Shown here: positions 46,429-57,810 of the stretch, in pieces
Numbering within the stretch: the stretch's first letter is position 1
Layout: each line of letters opens with the position of its first letter
From: Anisus vortex
Taxonomy: Eukaryota > Mollusca > Gastropoda > Planorbidae
DNA: 64,000 nucleotides
Direction: 5' to 3'
Assembly (NCBI GenBank): GCA_949126835.1
Contig: OX421506.1
Span: 12,879,784-12,943,783, forward strand
Made by a program: the position numbers and the translations under genes
The notes under the pieces: model-generated
The model's database searches: none
Seen by the model: only the letters and a program-made list of their open reading frames with translations
Told to the model about the DNA's origin: nothing

Positions 46429-47078
46429 GTAAGGAGTAGACCTTTGACCCCCCCCCCCCAAAAGGGGTCAGCACGCTGTGTAGGGGTCAATTCTGTAAAA
46501 CTGTTGTAATCACTTCTTTTTTTTTAAACATATAATTCTGTTATATTTATATATAATTCTCTGTGATTTACGCCATTTTACCATCAGGCAATTTTTTCTT
46601 CCTAGTCTTAGATTCCTTGTTTGTTTTTTTAAGATTTAATAACAAGAAGCTAATAGAATAAGGTATTAAATGGAACTAATTTTTTTTAGCTGCAGTAATT
46701 ACCTTGTTATTTTGTTTTGTTTTCAAAAAACTGAATCAATACTCACTGAGAGCCAAATAATTGTATCTATTTATTAAACAAGTCAAACCAAAAGCTAGCT
46801 ATACTTGCTATTCTAACAAACATTGAAATATAAAAAAAGGCCTATTAGTTCTTTTTGAGACAAGTCACCCACTATAAATTTTAAATAAATAAAAAAATTA
46901 TCTTTTTAATTTATCGGGTTTAGGATTGGTATGTCGTTATTCAGAAAATAAAAGTGAACCCAAAGCTTTTGGGGATTTAGCAGTACGTCATAGAGGTATA
47001 AATATGCAGTAATAAAAATGCAATAAACAAAAATAAGCTCAAAGTCTTCATCAATAAATATGTCAGGGCCGTTTTACT

Positions 47079-47551
47079 CACTGATCTAGGTGAAAAAAAA
47101 AGCAATGGATAGAGCCTCCTTAAAACCTTTCTTGGTGTAATTGTGGTGAGCGGAAACTAACTGGCCACTATTTTAGTCTCCCATAACAGATCAATGTAAA
47201 CGGGCAATAAAAATTCAAAGTGGGAAATACCACCTATAAATAGAACAAACGTATAGAATTAAAATAGCTAATAATGCACAAAACCTGTTGAAAAGCGGAA
47301 GTTTTTAGTAAATGTCTAGAAATTCCTTCTAAATACAGATTTCTGTTTATTTTAATTCACTTGATTAATTGAATTAAATTTTTAAATTTTAAATGTCAAG
47401 CACATGTTCACCAGCTAGAGATGGCTCTTGAAATGTATTTTAAGGTCATTGTTTGGGAGTTGTTTAGGCAACATAAATTGGACAAGGATTTTGCGGGGAA
47501 TCAATACTATTGTTTATATGCCTCCTCATCCATTATTTTTAAAGATCAGTG
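47079..47551. mobile_element. Possible relative of the 9376 MITE
   Basis: The left end CACTGATCTAGGTGAAAAAA then AAGCAATGGAT and the right end CATCCATTATTTTTAAAGAT then CAGTG are imperfect inverted repeats resembling the CCACTGATCTATAAAAAGAA ends. The interior shows no clear similarity and I see no target duplication. Confidence 0.4.
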
Positions 47552-48647
47552 AATATTACTGGAGAAAAAAAAATCACTTTATACAATTTTTAGCATCACT
47601 TATAATAACATAATAATAATTTTTTAGCACTTCTACCATAAGAGATATAAATATTTTAGTATTTTATCAATAAAACAAGACGAAAAAATGTGTTTTGTTT
47701 GGGAGAGATTATTTTGAACAACTGCGAAGCTCATGTGAAAGTATGTTATGTCTTTCCTTTGAAATCCTCTCTCTCTGACGGCTGTAGATGTGGCAGTGGT
47801 CGGTCGGCTTGCAAAGCTCTCTACATCTCCCCTAAACTGTTTGCTCGATTGCGATTGAATGAAAAGACAGGAATGAATAAACATACTTTCATATTCTGTT
47901 GTTTTTCTTATTTCCCATATTAATTGTTCACCTTTTCTATATGTAAATAAATATATTTTTTTTCTGTTTACTTTTCCCTCAACTATTTAATATGCGGCCT
48001 TTTTTTTTTTTTTGTATTCTTATTATAATTCTTATTATTTTCCATCATCTTGTGTTGTTTTCTTTTAACCACTGTTGAAATGCCATTGTAAAAAATATAG
48101 ATACATGTGTACGTTTATCTATATATATATATATATAGTTTGTTCTGCTATTGGTTTTGTTTCATTTCATTGTTGATGGAATTTATTCTTTGATTCTGAT
48201 TTTGTGTGAGAAGGAGATTAAAAAAAAAGGTATAAATTTAGTGTGATCTTAAAAAACAACCCAGGGAATTTTATTTCATGCACTGCGCTTTATTCGTTTT
48301 CCTTTTGTCTCATTTCTTCTTTTAAATATTGTCATTCATTGATTGTTTCATTTATCTTTCTTTTTGGTTCCTATTTTTTATATTTTTTTTTTTTTTTCTG
48401 TATTTATTTCTCATAGTTTTCAGAAATATAGGTACATTTAATTGTTTCATTTAGGTTGTGTATTGAAAATAATATTTTTGCAAGTGATAATTTTTTTATT
48501 TATAACATGGAAGATGGTTATTCGTGTTTTTTTTTTTTTTTAAAATAATGAATGAGACACACAGACCTGTTAACTTGTATTTATTATGAAAAGATTTTGT
48601 TGATTTTTGAATATATATTTAAAAAATTTTTTTATAAGAGTATAATG

Positions 48648-48896
48648 CAGTGCTTTTTTTTGTGACGGTACGCACCGGTACAGCGTACCGTCACCTTTTT
48701 CAATGTTGGGAAAAAATTATTACTTTTCTTGTATTTTAATTTTTTTTATTAATTTATTATATTATTAATTTGTTAAAATGGAATTATTTTAAAATTGCGC
48801 GCAATAAGAAACAAAATATCAAATACAAAACTGCTTTAAAAGTTAGGCAACCATCACTGAGTACCGGCACCTATTTTTTTTACAAAAAAAGCACTG
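48648..48896. mobile_element. hAT-type MITE with perfect 8-bp TSD
   Basis: 249 bp. The ends are CAGTGCTTTTTTTTGTGAC and its near reverse complement TACAAAAAAAGCACTG. GTATAATG flanks it at 48640-48647 and 48897-48904. A sub-terminal palindrome-like stretch, GACGGTACGCACCGGTACAG, lies near the left end and GAGTACCGGCACC near the right. A different family from the 6598 element. Confidence 0.92.
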
Positions 48897-49381
48897 GTAT
48901 AATGAATATTATTTATTTCGTCTACTCCTTGTGCAAGATTTAAATTCCCATATTCTTTGAGTCACAGTATTGTGTCCATGATTTCTTGGCTTCTAAAATG
49001 CAACCGAAATACAACAAGCTATTTAAAAAAAAAGTATCACATTTTATCAACAAGGAAAAAACTTTAAAATTTGAACTCTATCATTTAACACAAGATAGGA
49101 AATGAATTTTACCTTAGTCTGTACGCAGGTTGAAAGAGTAGTTTAGTAATAGGAAAAAATTGACAACAACACAGGCAATGCATTGGTCTGAAATTATTGC
49201 ATATTTTTTTAATATCTTCACCATTTGTTCATTGTTTTATAAATATTAAAAAAAAAAAAGACAACTTTTAAAATGTATCTATTGATAAATTTTGGTAGAT
49301 ATACTGCATAATGTTACATCTTATATGCGTGTGCTAATGGGAAGGCTAACATCCAATATGCATGCATGAATGAATGTTGAC

Positions 49382-49443
49382 AAAATCTTCTTGACGCAAT
49401 AATCTTCTTTATGGAAGGAGCGTCTGCAATGTATAAGATGAGA
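49382..49443 (+). mobile_element. LINE 3'-end fragment (GAGCGTCTG family)
   Basis: GACGCAATAATCTTCTTTAT then GGAAGGAGCGTCTGCAATGTATAAGATGAG. It contains only the terminal 60 bp of the family. Confidence 0.75.
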
Positions 49444-52150
49444 CATTTTTTTGTTTATAATCATCTGAATTTGTTTTAACGTACCCAAGAAAACAAAATG
49501 AGGCTTTCGGCTAGTAAAAAAGAAAGTGTGCGATCATTTGTTATAAATTAAAGCATTGTTATTAATGTTAAAAAAAATAATTCGAATGAACAAAAGATTT
49601 CTCAATGTGAATACTCAAGTATAGATAAAAAGACGTCAAATAAAATGAATGCATCAACACATTGAAATGAACATCCTGATGTCTATGTGGAAGAAATTAT
49701 TTATTTGGGAGTGAGGTTTGACTATTTCCTTAAATCATGTCTTATTGAATAATATTAAGCAAATACTAAGTGCTTAATGTAGATCCTGTTTATTTAAAGT
49801 TGTTAAGAATGTATTTCATATATAAAGCAGAAGCTGACTTAAAAGATATTTTTAAACAAATATTTATTTATTTTGTACATAAATGTTCTTTTGTTCTGTC
49901 AAGGTGTTCTGTACACAAACTGTATGTTTATGCTGGATTTTTTTTTCAATGGTCTGTGATACACGATATATGTTGTACATGTACATTTCTATATATGGAG
50001 GAGCGTTTGTCTTCCTTGTACAACTGAACAAGTTTGATTGTTTGAATTATTTATATAGACAGAAATCGTGATAAAATAATATGTTGTTTTATTCCTTATC
50101 TGATCACAGAAATAGTGTTGTTTTTTTAATTTTGAAGCTAGGAAAGAAAATGTTAATGAGGATGTAATGAACCTGGTGAATGAACTCTGGCACACTGACC
50201 CCTGCAGGTTTTGTTCAGTTTTGCAATTCGCAACATCTAGTTTAATTACTAGTTTTAACTCTGAAAATCATGCATGTTAATTCTACCAACCTTGTAATAA
50301 GTCACCGTCTGATTTTAAGTGATTTTTTAAACTCTGAAAATCATGCATGTTGATTCTATCAACCTTGTAATAAGTGAGCGTTTAATTTTTAGTGATAATG
50401 AATTTATTGATTCAGCTTGTGTCTCCTGTCTGGGGAGAGCTGGTCATTTTTTTTTTGTCTGCGAAGAGTTCTCTAGTTATGACTCTGTAAAAAAGAAAAA
50501 ACCAAGGCCTTTTTAAGTTAAATGAAGAGTTTGAAACTAGCTTATGTGCAAATGGAGGGAAAGTATGTTGGACAAGATTCCTAGAAGAATGTACAATAAA
50601 AGAACAATCAACCCACCGAAGAAAAAAATCACATCTTAAATATTTATATCTTATTTTATTATTAAAGTTATTTGTTAGATATAAATATGATATAAATACA
50701 TCTAAAGTGATAAAAGTAAAAGACAAATTGATTTAAATAAAAGTTGATAAAATATTGATTAATAAAATACAAATTGCTGAAATGTAATTAAATAAAAATA
50801 TTTTTTTTTCACTAAATGTTGAAAAACAAAAAAATTCTGATTTAAATAAAGAAAATCTAAATTAATATAAAAAAATATACCGTACATTATCTGACAAAAT
50901 TATATTGATGCATAAACAAAGAAAAGAATTGTCGTTGTCATTATCATAAGAGCTTGCCAACACTAAAAAAGTTAAATAAAGTTATTGCATAAAAAGATTA
51001 TGTTTGCCTTTAAATACAGTTTTTAGGTTAAGATTTTGATAGTCACACCTAGGCATCGAGGAAATTTGTATTGTTCCTTAAGTTGTGTGAATGAGTGGAA
51101 GATTTCAAGTTTGTTTCACAGTTAAAGTTTTAGGTTATGTATAGAATGGACAACATTATCACTGTAATAAGTTTGTGTTGATTATGGTTTTCAATGATTT
51201 TGCTCATAATCTTGATTTGTTAAAGAATTTGTTTTTAAGTATTATGAAATTATCTGTATATATTTAACAGAAAATTATATTTCGTTTGACTGGAAATGTC
51301 TTTAGTATTTTGTATACATGTATGCCCTATTTATATGTGATAATATTTAATGGTGTATTACAAACTAATATAACTTAACACTGTGTAACGTTTGGATTTT
51401 TGTGAATGCAAGTTTACATTAAGTGTGTATATGCCTTATAAAAAAACCTGTGTCTTTGGGAAGCATGAAAAAGGTCGGCACAAATCAATGGCACTGGAAA
51501 GAAGGGCAAGAATATTTTTTAGCCTAGTTTGAAAAGATCAGGACTCTTCATGTGTGTTTGCAGCATTAAGCCTAGATTGCCGATATGATGTCTGGGATGC
51601 CAACATCACACCTGGGATGCCACTATGATGTCTGGAGTGTGGCTTTGATGTCTGATGTGTCAACTTCTGACAGTAGTCATATTTAAGAAAGTCCAATACA
51701 AATGTGATATTGTAATATAAATTTTGTTCTATTGATTGAACTTAGCTTACAAAAGAAACTATTTTGTTCTTAGCATATTAGGACACATTTTACCCCTTTA
51801 AGGTCAGAAATATTTTTGCAGTCTTATATGTTTTAAAGTTTAGTGTACATAAAAATATTTTGTGCAAATTTTCATAAGAGTTTAATATTTTTTCAATACT
51901 ATAATTTTAGTTTAGAAAATTACTTAAATACCAGTAGGCCTATATAAGTATAAAAAATGTAATGTTTTATTCATCACTAAGATGTTTTCAACATAGGTTC
52001 TTTAAATTTATTTTAAAAGTCAATGTGACATTTTGCTCAGTAAAGGGAGCGTCCTGTCTGTATAATTTAAACTGTTTGACCCAGGTATCCTCAATAGGTT
52101 AATAAATAACATCATATGTTCGAAAAGGTGTGACCAGACAGCACCGAGAA
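49444..52150. other. No gene recognised
   Basis: AT-rich intron without long ORFs or clear transposons. A short tandem duplication lies at 50258-50396, and small repeats (GATGTCTGGGATGCCA) lie at 51580-51660. Confidence 0.6.
50258..50396 (+). repeat. Two-copy tandem duplication, about 70 bp
   Basis: AACTCTGAAAATCATGCATG then TTAATTCTACCAACCTTGTAATAAGT recurs directly with a few changes (TTGATTCTATCAACCTTG). Each copy contains the palindrome CATGCATG. Confidence 0.85.
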
Positions 52151-52207
52151 AGCTAAATTTAATAGCATGGATCTAGAAGTGCTATAAAAACGATCATTGT
52201 TATTATT
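52150..52207 (+). mobile_element. LINE 3' tail
   Basis: AAATTTAATAGCATGGATCT then AGAAGTGCTATAAAAACGAT and a TTATTATT tail. Same family as the fragment ending at 24962. Confidence 0.65.
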
Positions 52208-53817
52208 TACAAGAGTCCCAGACTATGTAACACTAACTGAGAGATAAAATATTTTTCTTTTGAATCTCAGAAATAAACAGAAGGCCAAAAGTGGACTTTT
52301 CAATTTACTATGTCCAGTTTCCCGTCCCATCCATCATTTTTTACTTTCCTGGTATTTAACAATATTTTCAAAAAGTAAAAAAAAAATCAAGTTTGTATGC
52401 TGCGTCTGCCTGGGTCCGACCTGGTTAACGCCTATTCCATATTTGTGGAGGTTTTACCAAAGGCAAAGCCCCCCCCCCCCCCCCCCCCGACCTGAATCCA
52501 AATAGACGCAAACACACTAAGCTGTTTTTTTTTTTTGTGTCAGAGTGAAAGTGGTTAGGAGATTGTGCATCCTTGAGTACGTACAGGTCGTGTGTGATTT
52601 TCTCCTCTTTAATAAACACGACAAATGATTTCAGTTTAACTGTACTTATACATAGCTTTATACATATTATACATAATTTTAAAAATCGTTTTGTAAAATC
52701 TTTTAAAAATAAAATGATATTGTTTTGTTTATTTATTTTAATTTACAATTTGATTTTTGTTTGGCTCTCTGACCATGTTTGTTTTTTTTCTCCTTTTTTT
52801 TTCTTTTTTTTCATTATTAAAACTGATGAAATGTTAACAAAAAAATGTCTGTGGCTTGCTTTTATTTACTTTTATTATATACAGTGTTGTGGTCTTGTGA
52901 TTCCTTAATAATTTTTTTATTTTTTTTGGTTTTTGTTTGTATATTGTCTATATTATTCAATTATTATTTGTGTAGTTTCTTGTTGTAAGTTGTTGTTTTT
53001 TTTTTTTTTAATCACATAATTAAATGGCTTACAGTGTCCTTTTTTTTAAATTTTTGATAATTTCAAAGTTTGGAAATAAATGTATGCTAGGCAAACATAA
53101 ATGACTCCAAATGCAAATAATTTTTGAAACACATTTTAAAAAGATTTAAGCATATTAAAAAAAGAAAGGTTATGTTTATAATATTTGTATTCAACATTAA
53201 GTATATTTTCAGTTAAAAGTAAATTTTAACCAGTATTGGCTTTAGCCAAACAAAGGGACATTACGCTGGCTAAAGGGAAATGGTGTTAGGTGTTGTTCAA
53301 TTACCTCCCTTACTCCATGGCTTTCAATATTGTTCACTTGTGTTTACATCTTGTCCTGTGTTGTGATTTTAATCTTTCATATTTTTATGTATATATGTGT
53401 GAATGCATGATGGCCACTCACTTATTGGCATTTAACTGGTTCTTGCAACAACTTCTCACAAACAAAAAATGTAAAAAAAAACAACAGCTCAAATTCAATC
53501 CAATTTTTATTTCACTAATTTTATATTTATACGAAACATGGCCCTGAATTATTGAAAAAAAAAAAAATGAAATAAATATAATATAGTATTTCAACAAAAT
53601 GTATTCATGAATAATTAATAATCACTCCTTTACTACAATATTTACTGTAAAATTAAAGACAGTGTTGAAGCTTCCAACTTCAACTATTGCATTAATGAAA
53701 CAAAATAAACAATGTTGGTACTTGATCATATATTCGTATTACCTAAAAATTTAAATGTATGGTGTGAAACCAAAGCCCTAGTTCTATGTATAGATCTCCG
53801 CATAAATGGGAAAAAGT

Positions 53818-54030
53818 TTGTAAGGTTGTCTGGGAATTTTAATTGCCATTCCAGAGGACTTGGGTTCGAATCCAATTTTAACACCAGTTTGAACTTTTTT
53901 TGAGTGTGTGTAAAACATGTGCCTGAAGGATTATCCTTTAATCTCGGATTAGTACCTAGCGGAAACTGGTGAAAGCTGATTTGTTAGCCTCATGGACAGA
54001 CAGGGCGTGGAAGGGGTGCCTTTCTTTAAT
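53818..54030 (+). mobile_element. tRNA-derived SINE-like sequence, diverged
   Basis: GTAAGGTTGTCTGGGAATTT and GGACTTGGGTTCGAATCCAA are A- and B-box-like. The body (AGCGGAAACTGGTGAAAGCT) has only a weak relation to family A. Confidence 0.45.
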
Positions 54031-55154
54031 AATACAATAAAAGATATCAGGCCTATAGTATAATAGTATCCCCCTAAATATGACAGGGTGAAAAGATCTT
54101 CATTTTGCTTCATTCCGCCTCTCCCCCCCCCCTTCTCACGCCCATGGAGTACACTTGTTTTCTTTTGTACAGCTCTATAACATAGAAATTAAATTAAATT
54201 GTTAAAATAGGAGGAAAGCCCTTTTTAAAAAAACAAACCAAAAGTAATTCTCAACACAAGGGAGATAAGCTGAATCTATAACTGAGATGCGCTAATATAA
54301 AGGGGGATAAGCTAAATGCGTATAAGGGCGATGAATATATATTTTTTTTTTTACATGTTTGGAGAGCTCTAAGTTACGCTCGAAAATTACACACTAGAAA
54401 ATGCAATTATCCTTAACTTACATTTCTGGTTCATTGCACACCAGGTGCACCGACAATCAAATCGCAGCTTGACCTTGACCTCACACAGAACTTGATTGAT
54501 ATGGTTCTAGTTTATGGTCGTTGTATACAACAGTGGTTCTCATTTATTTCTTACCTTTCTCCTGGGCTTTCGGACAAATGACAGAAATACGTTATTTTAT
54601 TGGTTAAAATTTCAATGGGCAACAAATTCTTTGATATTTACACGACGGTTAAGCTTACGGTGAAAAAAGCTCAGTGTTAATATAACAGTGATATAACGAT
54701 GCATATGAATAAACCGTAAAAGAGCTATTGTTGTTAAAGGTTGTCTTTAGTTGGGAAGGGGGGGGGGCAGCGCGTTCTAATCGTCGTTCCATAGCTCTTT
54801 AGCTTGAATCCAGTTTAGTCTAGAATTTCTCCTCAGGCGATCTGAGCCTTATTATCTATAACTTATAAGATTTGGGGAAAAATTCTAAATGATGGCTTAA
54901 ATGCATTCTGCTGGGAACACAATTCCCCTTATTTACGGTTGCCGAAGTAACTGTTGAAGCATGGAGCAACAATGTCTGGAAAAAGTGAATACTTTATCTC
55001 ACTCACTTAGGCTTTAATTTAATTTTAGTTTTATCATCGACATTTCAACGAAACGCAGCAAATGTTATTAAAATTAATTGTTCACGCTCTCTGTATGTCA
55101 ACGTATTTAACTACTCATAAAAGAGGGCTCCTAAAGGTCAGCTAAAAAAAATTC

Positions 55155-55340
55155 CAAGTGGCATCCGAGTCTGGAATGGGTCGCCTGAACAAACCAGGAA
55201 TACCAGTAACTTAAATTAACATCCTTTAAAAAAAATGCAAGACTAGACACAGATAACGGATAGGATATGTGTCGGCTACAATAATCTTTTTTAATAGAAT
55301 GAGCATTTGTAATATAGAAGAAGATAAGCTTTGAACCATT
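55155..55340 (+). mobile_element. LINE 3'-end fragment (GAGCGTCTG family)
   Basis: AAGTGGCATCCGAGTCTGGA, ATGGGTCGCCTGAACAAACC, ATGCAAGACTAGACACAGAT and GAATGAGCATTTGTAATATA. Collinear with 28325-28500 and 13335-13495. Confidence 0.8.
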
Positions 55341-55414
55341 AATGTAAACCTTTCGAAATTCTGATACAATGACAGAAATAGCTCTTGTAGACTTTTAAGT
55401 ATTTATTCTTCCCG

Positions 55415-56590
55415 GTGAATAATAATAATAATGATGACATTTGTATAGCGCTGCCAACAAACATACTGTAAGCTCAGAGCGCATTTAACAACAATTAAAG
55501 AACACAGGTACAATCCATAGGCCAAGAGATAAGAAAAACAACTAAATGATGATTCAAAACATTACAAACATAGAACAAATCAAACAACTAAAACAAAATA
55601 ACCGACCTAACATAAAAGTAAGACAGTTGGGCTCTAAAGCATGTTAACTAAGATAAATATTGAAATAATGAGTTTTTAAGTTCTTCTTGAAGGAATCAAT
55701 GGAGCTTGTTTGCCTGAGTTGAATGGGAAGAAGATTCCACACCTTCGGACCGGATACTGAGAAGGCTCTAAGGCCAACGGTCATCAGAGAGAAACGGGGC
55801 TCTTCCAGAAGCGATGAGTTGGCAGAACGAAGTGTTCTTTGAGGGACATATGGTGTTATTAGTTCCTTGAGATAGTATGGAAACTCGTTATTAAAAATGC
55901 ACTGATGGCAAAGTAGCGCCACTTTATACTCGATTCTGGCTTTCACGGGGAGCCAATGGAGCTGACGCAGGAGAACTGTCACAGAATCTCGCCTTGACTT
56001 ACGCATGACTAGGCGAGCGGCACTGTTTTGTATTCGCTGTAATTTGGCGATCTTATCTTTAGGTAGCCCGATAAGCAAAGCATTGCGGTAGTCGAGGCGT
56101 GACAGTATAAAGGCAGCCGCAAGTTTCTTTGCTGACTCGAGTGACAAATAGGGCCGTATCTGACCAAGTCTACGCAGCTGTAGATAAAGGCCTCTGCATA
56201 GATTTCCAATGTGGGCATCGAAAGACAACTGTGGATCGAGGATGACACCCAGGTTTCTTACGTTGTCGGCAAAGGGAATATGGCAGTTTAAGACCACCAA
56301 TGATTCCAAGTCCTCAACTTTGGCGATTTTACTCAGAGTTCCGATTAGAATTGCCTCCGTTTTGTCTTCGTTCATCTTAAGTCTGTTTTCCATCATCCAG
56401 GAGCAGACACTAGCAATAGCAAGACTGAGGTTGGCTGCTATACGAGAGACTTCAGCGGGAACAGCAGAATCATGCAACTGCGAATCATCAGCGTAGAAGT
56501 GGTATGAAATGTTAAAAGGCCTGATGACATCGCCAAGTGGATAAGTGAATAAAACGTTGAAGTCAATAGCAACCATGTAAAGCCATCCCC
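55415..56590 (-). mobile_element. 5'-truncated CR1/L2-like LINE with 3' UTR and tail
   Basis: The minus strand runs from a truncated RT (start near 56590) through its stop at 55644 and a short 3' UTR to GCAGCGCTATACAAATGTCA followed by ATTATTATTATTATT. The conserved end and trinucleotide tail are typical of CR1/L2-group LINEs. A tail-only copy of the same family is at 62186-62290. Confidence 0.85.
55644..56576 (-). CDS. Reverse transcriptase of a non-LTR retrotransposon (partial)
   Basis: A 310-residue open frame. Residues 5-16, DFNVLFTYPLGD, follow the position where the PQG...L segment would normally stand, so the N-terminal endonuclease and RT fingers are missing. Residues 28-31 are YADD, the RT catalytic box, followed by MNEDKTEAILIGT. 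The C-terminal half includes LHWLPVKARIEYKVALLCHQ and LRAFSVSGPKVWNLLPIQLR, the usual CR1/L2-like end. There are no internal stops, so the insertion is fairly young, but the first Met is only an accident of truncation and no functional protein is expected. It lies antisense inside PDE1 intron 13. Confidence 0.88.
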   Translation of the reverse strand: MVAIDFNVLFTYPLGDVIRPFNISYHFYADDSQLHDSAVPAEVSRIAANLSLAIASVCSWMMENRLKMNEDKTEAILIGTLSKIAKVEDLESLVVLNCHIPFADNVRNLGVILDPQLSFDAHIGNLCRGLYLQLRRLGQIRPYLSLESAKKLAAAFILSRLDYRNALLIGLPKDKIAKLQRIQNSAARLVMRKSRRDSVTVLLRQLHWLPVKARIEYKVALLCHQCIFNNEFPYYLKELITPYVPQRTLRSANSSLLEEPRFSLMTVGLRAFSVSGPKVWNLLPIQLRQTSSIDSFKKNLKTHYFNIYLS

Positions 56591-56637
56591 GCCAGACCTA
56601 CTCGACCTATAAGGACTGTGACGCAGCATTCATGGGT

Positions 56638-56702
56638 TTCTGTGGCCACGTCATGCGAAAGGGATTGTGTGGCCAACACAATGCACAGCAAAATCCCCAG
56701 TC
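56638..56702 (-). mobile_element. SINE family A fragment
   Basis: GAAAGGGATTGTGTGGCCAA then CACAATGCACAGC matches the middle of family A in reverse. Very short. Confidence 0.55.
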
Positions 56703-56964
56703 AATGATTTTAATTCAATAGAATAGAATTGAATAGAATAAATTTGTAGGAAAGGAAAAATTCCCAATTAAATATTACAAGCTCCAACATGATAATTAAT
56801 GAAAATTAATGATGTAATTGAAGGGCAGATATTTCAGTCATAGGCTATATGTCATTAATTACAGGTTAAATGTTGCAACATCCTGTAAGTTAATTGAGAT
56901 AATCATTAAGTAACATTTTCAAACTAAGCAAAGACACATGGGCTGCAGTTTTTTTTTACAGAGA

Positions 56965-57190
56965 CAGGTAAAGTAAGTAAAGTCCCTTCGGGCCAAATAG
57001 ATCATAGGGCCGGCGAAGCAGCGTTCACCAGTTTGTGTAGCCAGCACAATGCCCAGCCGCCTTTACTTTATCCCAACTAATGTCAGGTACCCATCAGAGC
57101 TGGGTAGACTTAGGGAAACAATTCCTAGCCTTCACCAGGATTTAAACCCAGAACCTTCACAACGCCAGTCGAACTCGTTGCCGAAGGTGT
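56965..57190 (-). mobile_element. SINE family A, nearly full length
   Basis: Reverse orientation. GGGCCGGCGAAGCAGCGTTC, TTGTGTAGCCAGCACAATGC, CCATCAGAGCTGGGTAGACT and CAGGATTTAAACCCAGAACC (reverse B box). The tail on the minus strand is GGGACTTTACTTACTTTACC. Confidence 0.88.
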
Positions 57191-57209
57191 GTACATAGAC
57201 ACAAACATA

Positions 57210-57566
57210 TTTTTCGCGCAAAGTTTCACTCACACAAGTTCACACATATTATTCACACAAAGATTCACCCATACAGATTCACACATATTATTCTCACAAA
57301 GATTCACACATACAGGTTCACACATATTATTCACACAAAGATTCACTCATACAGGTTCACACATATTATTCACACAAAGATTCACTCATACAAGTTCACA
57401 CATATTATTCACACAAAGATTTACTCATAAAGGTTCACACATATTATTCACACAAAGATTTACTCATAAAGGTTTACACATATTATTCACACAAAGATTC
57501 ACTCATAAAGGTTCACACATATTATTCACACAAAGATTCACTCATACAGGTTCACACATATCATGT
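57210..57566 (+). repeat. 39-bp minisatellite, about nine copies
   Basis: Unit: TTCACACATATTATTCACAC then AAAGATTCACTCATACAGG. Starts right after the head of the SINE at 56965-57190. The ORF of repeated HILFTQRFTHTGS is an artefact. Confidence 0.95.
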
Positions 57567-57810
57567 CCGATAAGATGCTAATAAATATGTTAGTTTACTC
57601 GTTGTCTCACAAATACATTTACAGAAAAGTATTCAGGAATATTGGCGTATGTTTAATCTTACAAACTTACACACACATTCGCTCAGACATAGATCTATAT
57701 CTATGGATAGAGATGCACATATTGATCTACCCAATTTCAATTAAACGGTTTTGCATTAAAGAATTAATTCAAAATAGACACTACATTGTATGTATGCCCA
57801 TATGCTAGGG

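Noticed and set aside
57189..57581. ORF with repeated HILFTQRFTHTGS
   Set aside because: A 39-bp minisatellite that begins after a SINE; no conserved flanks.
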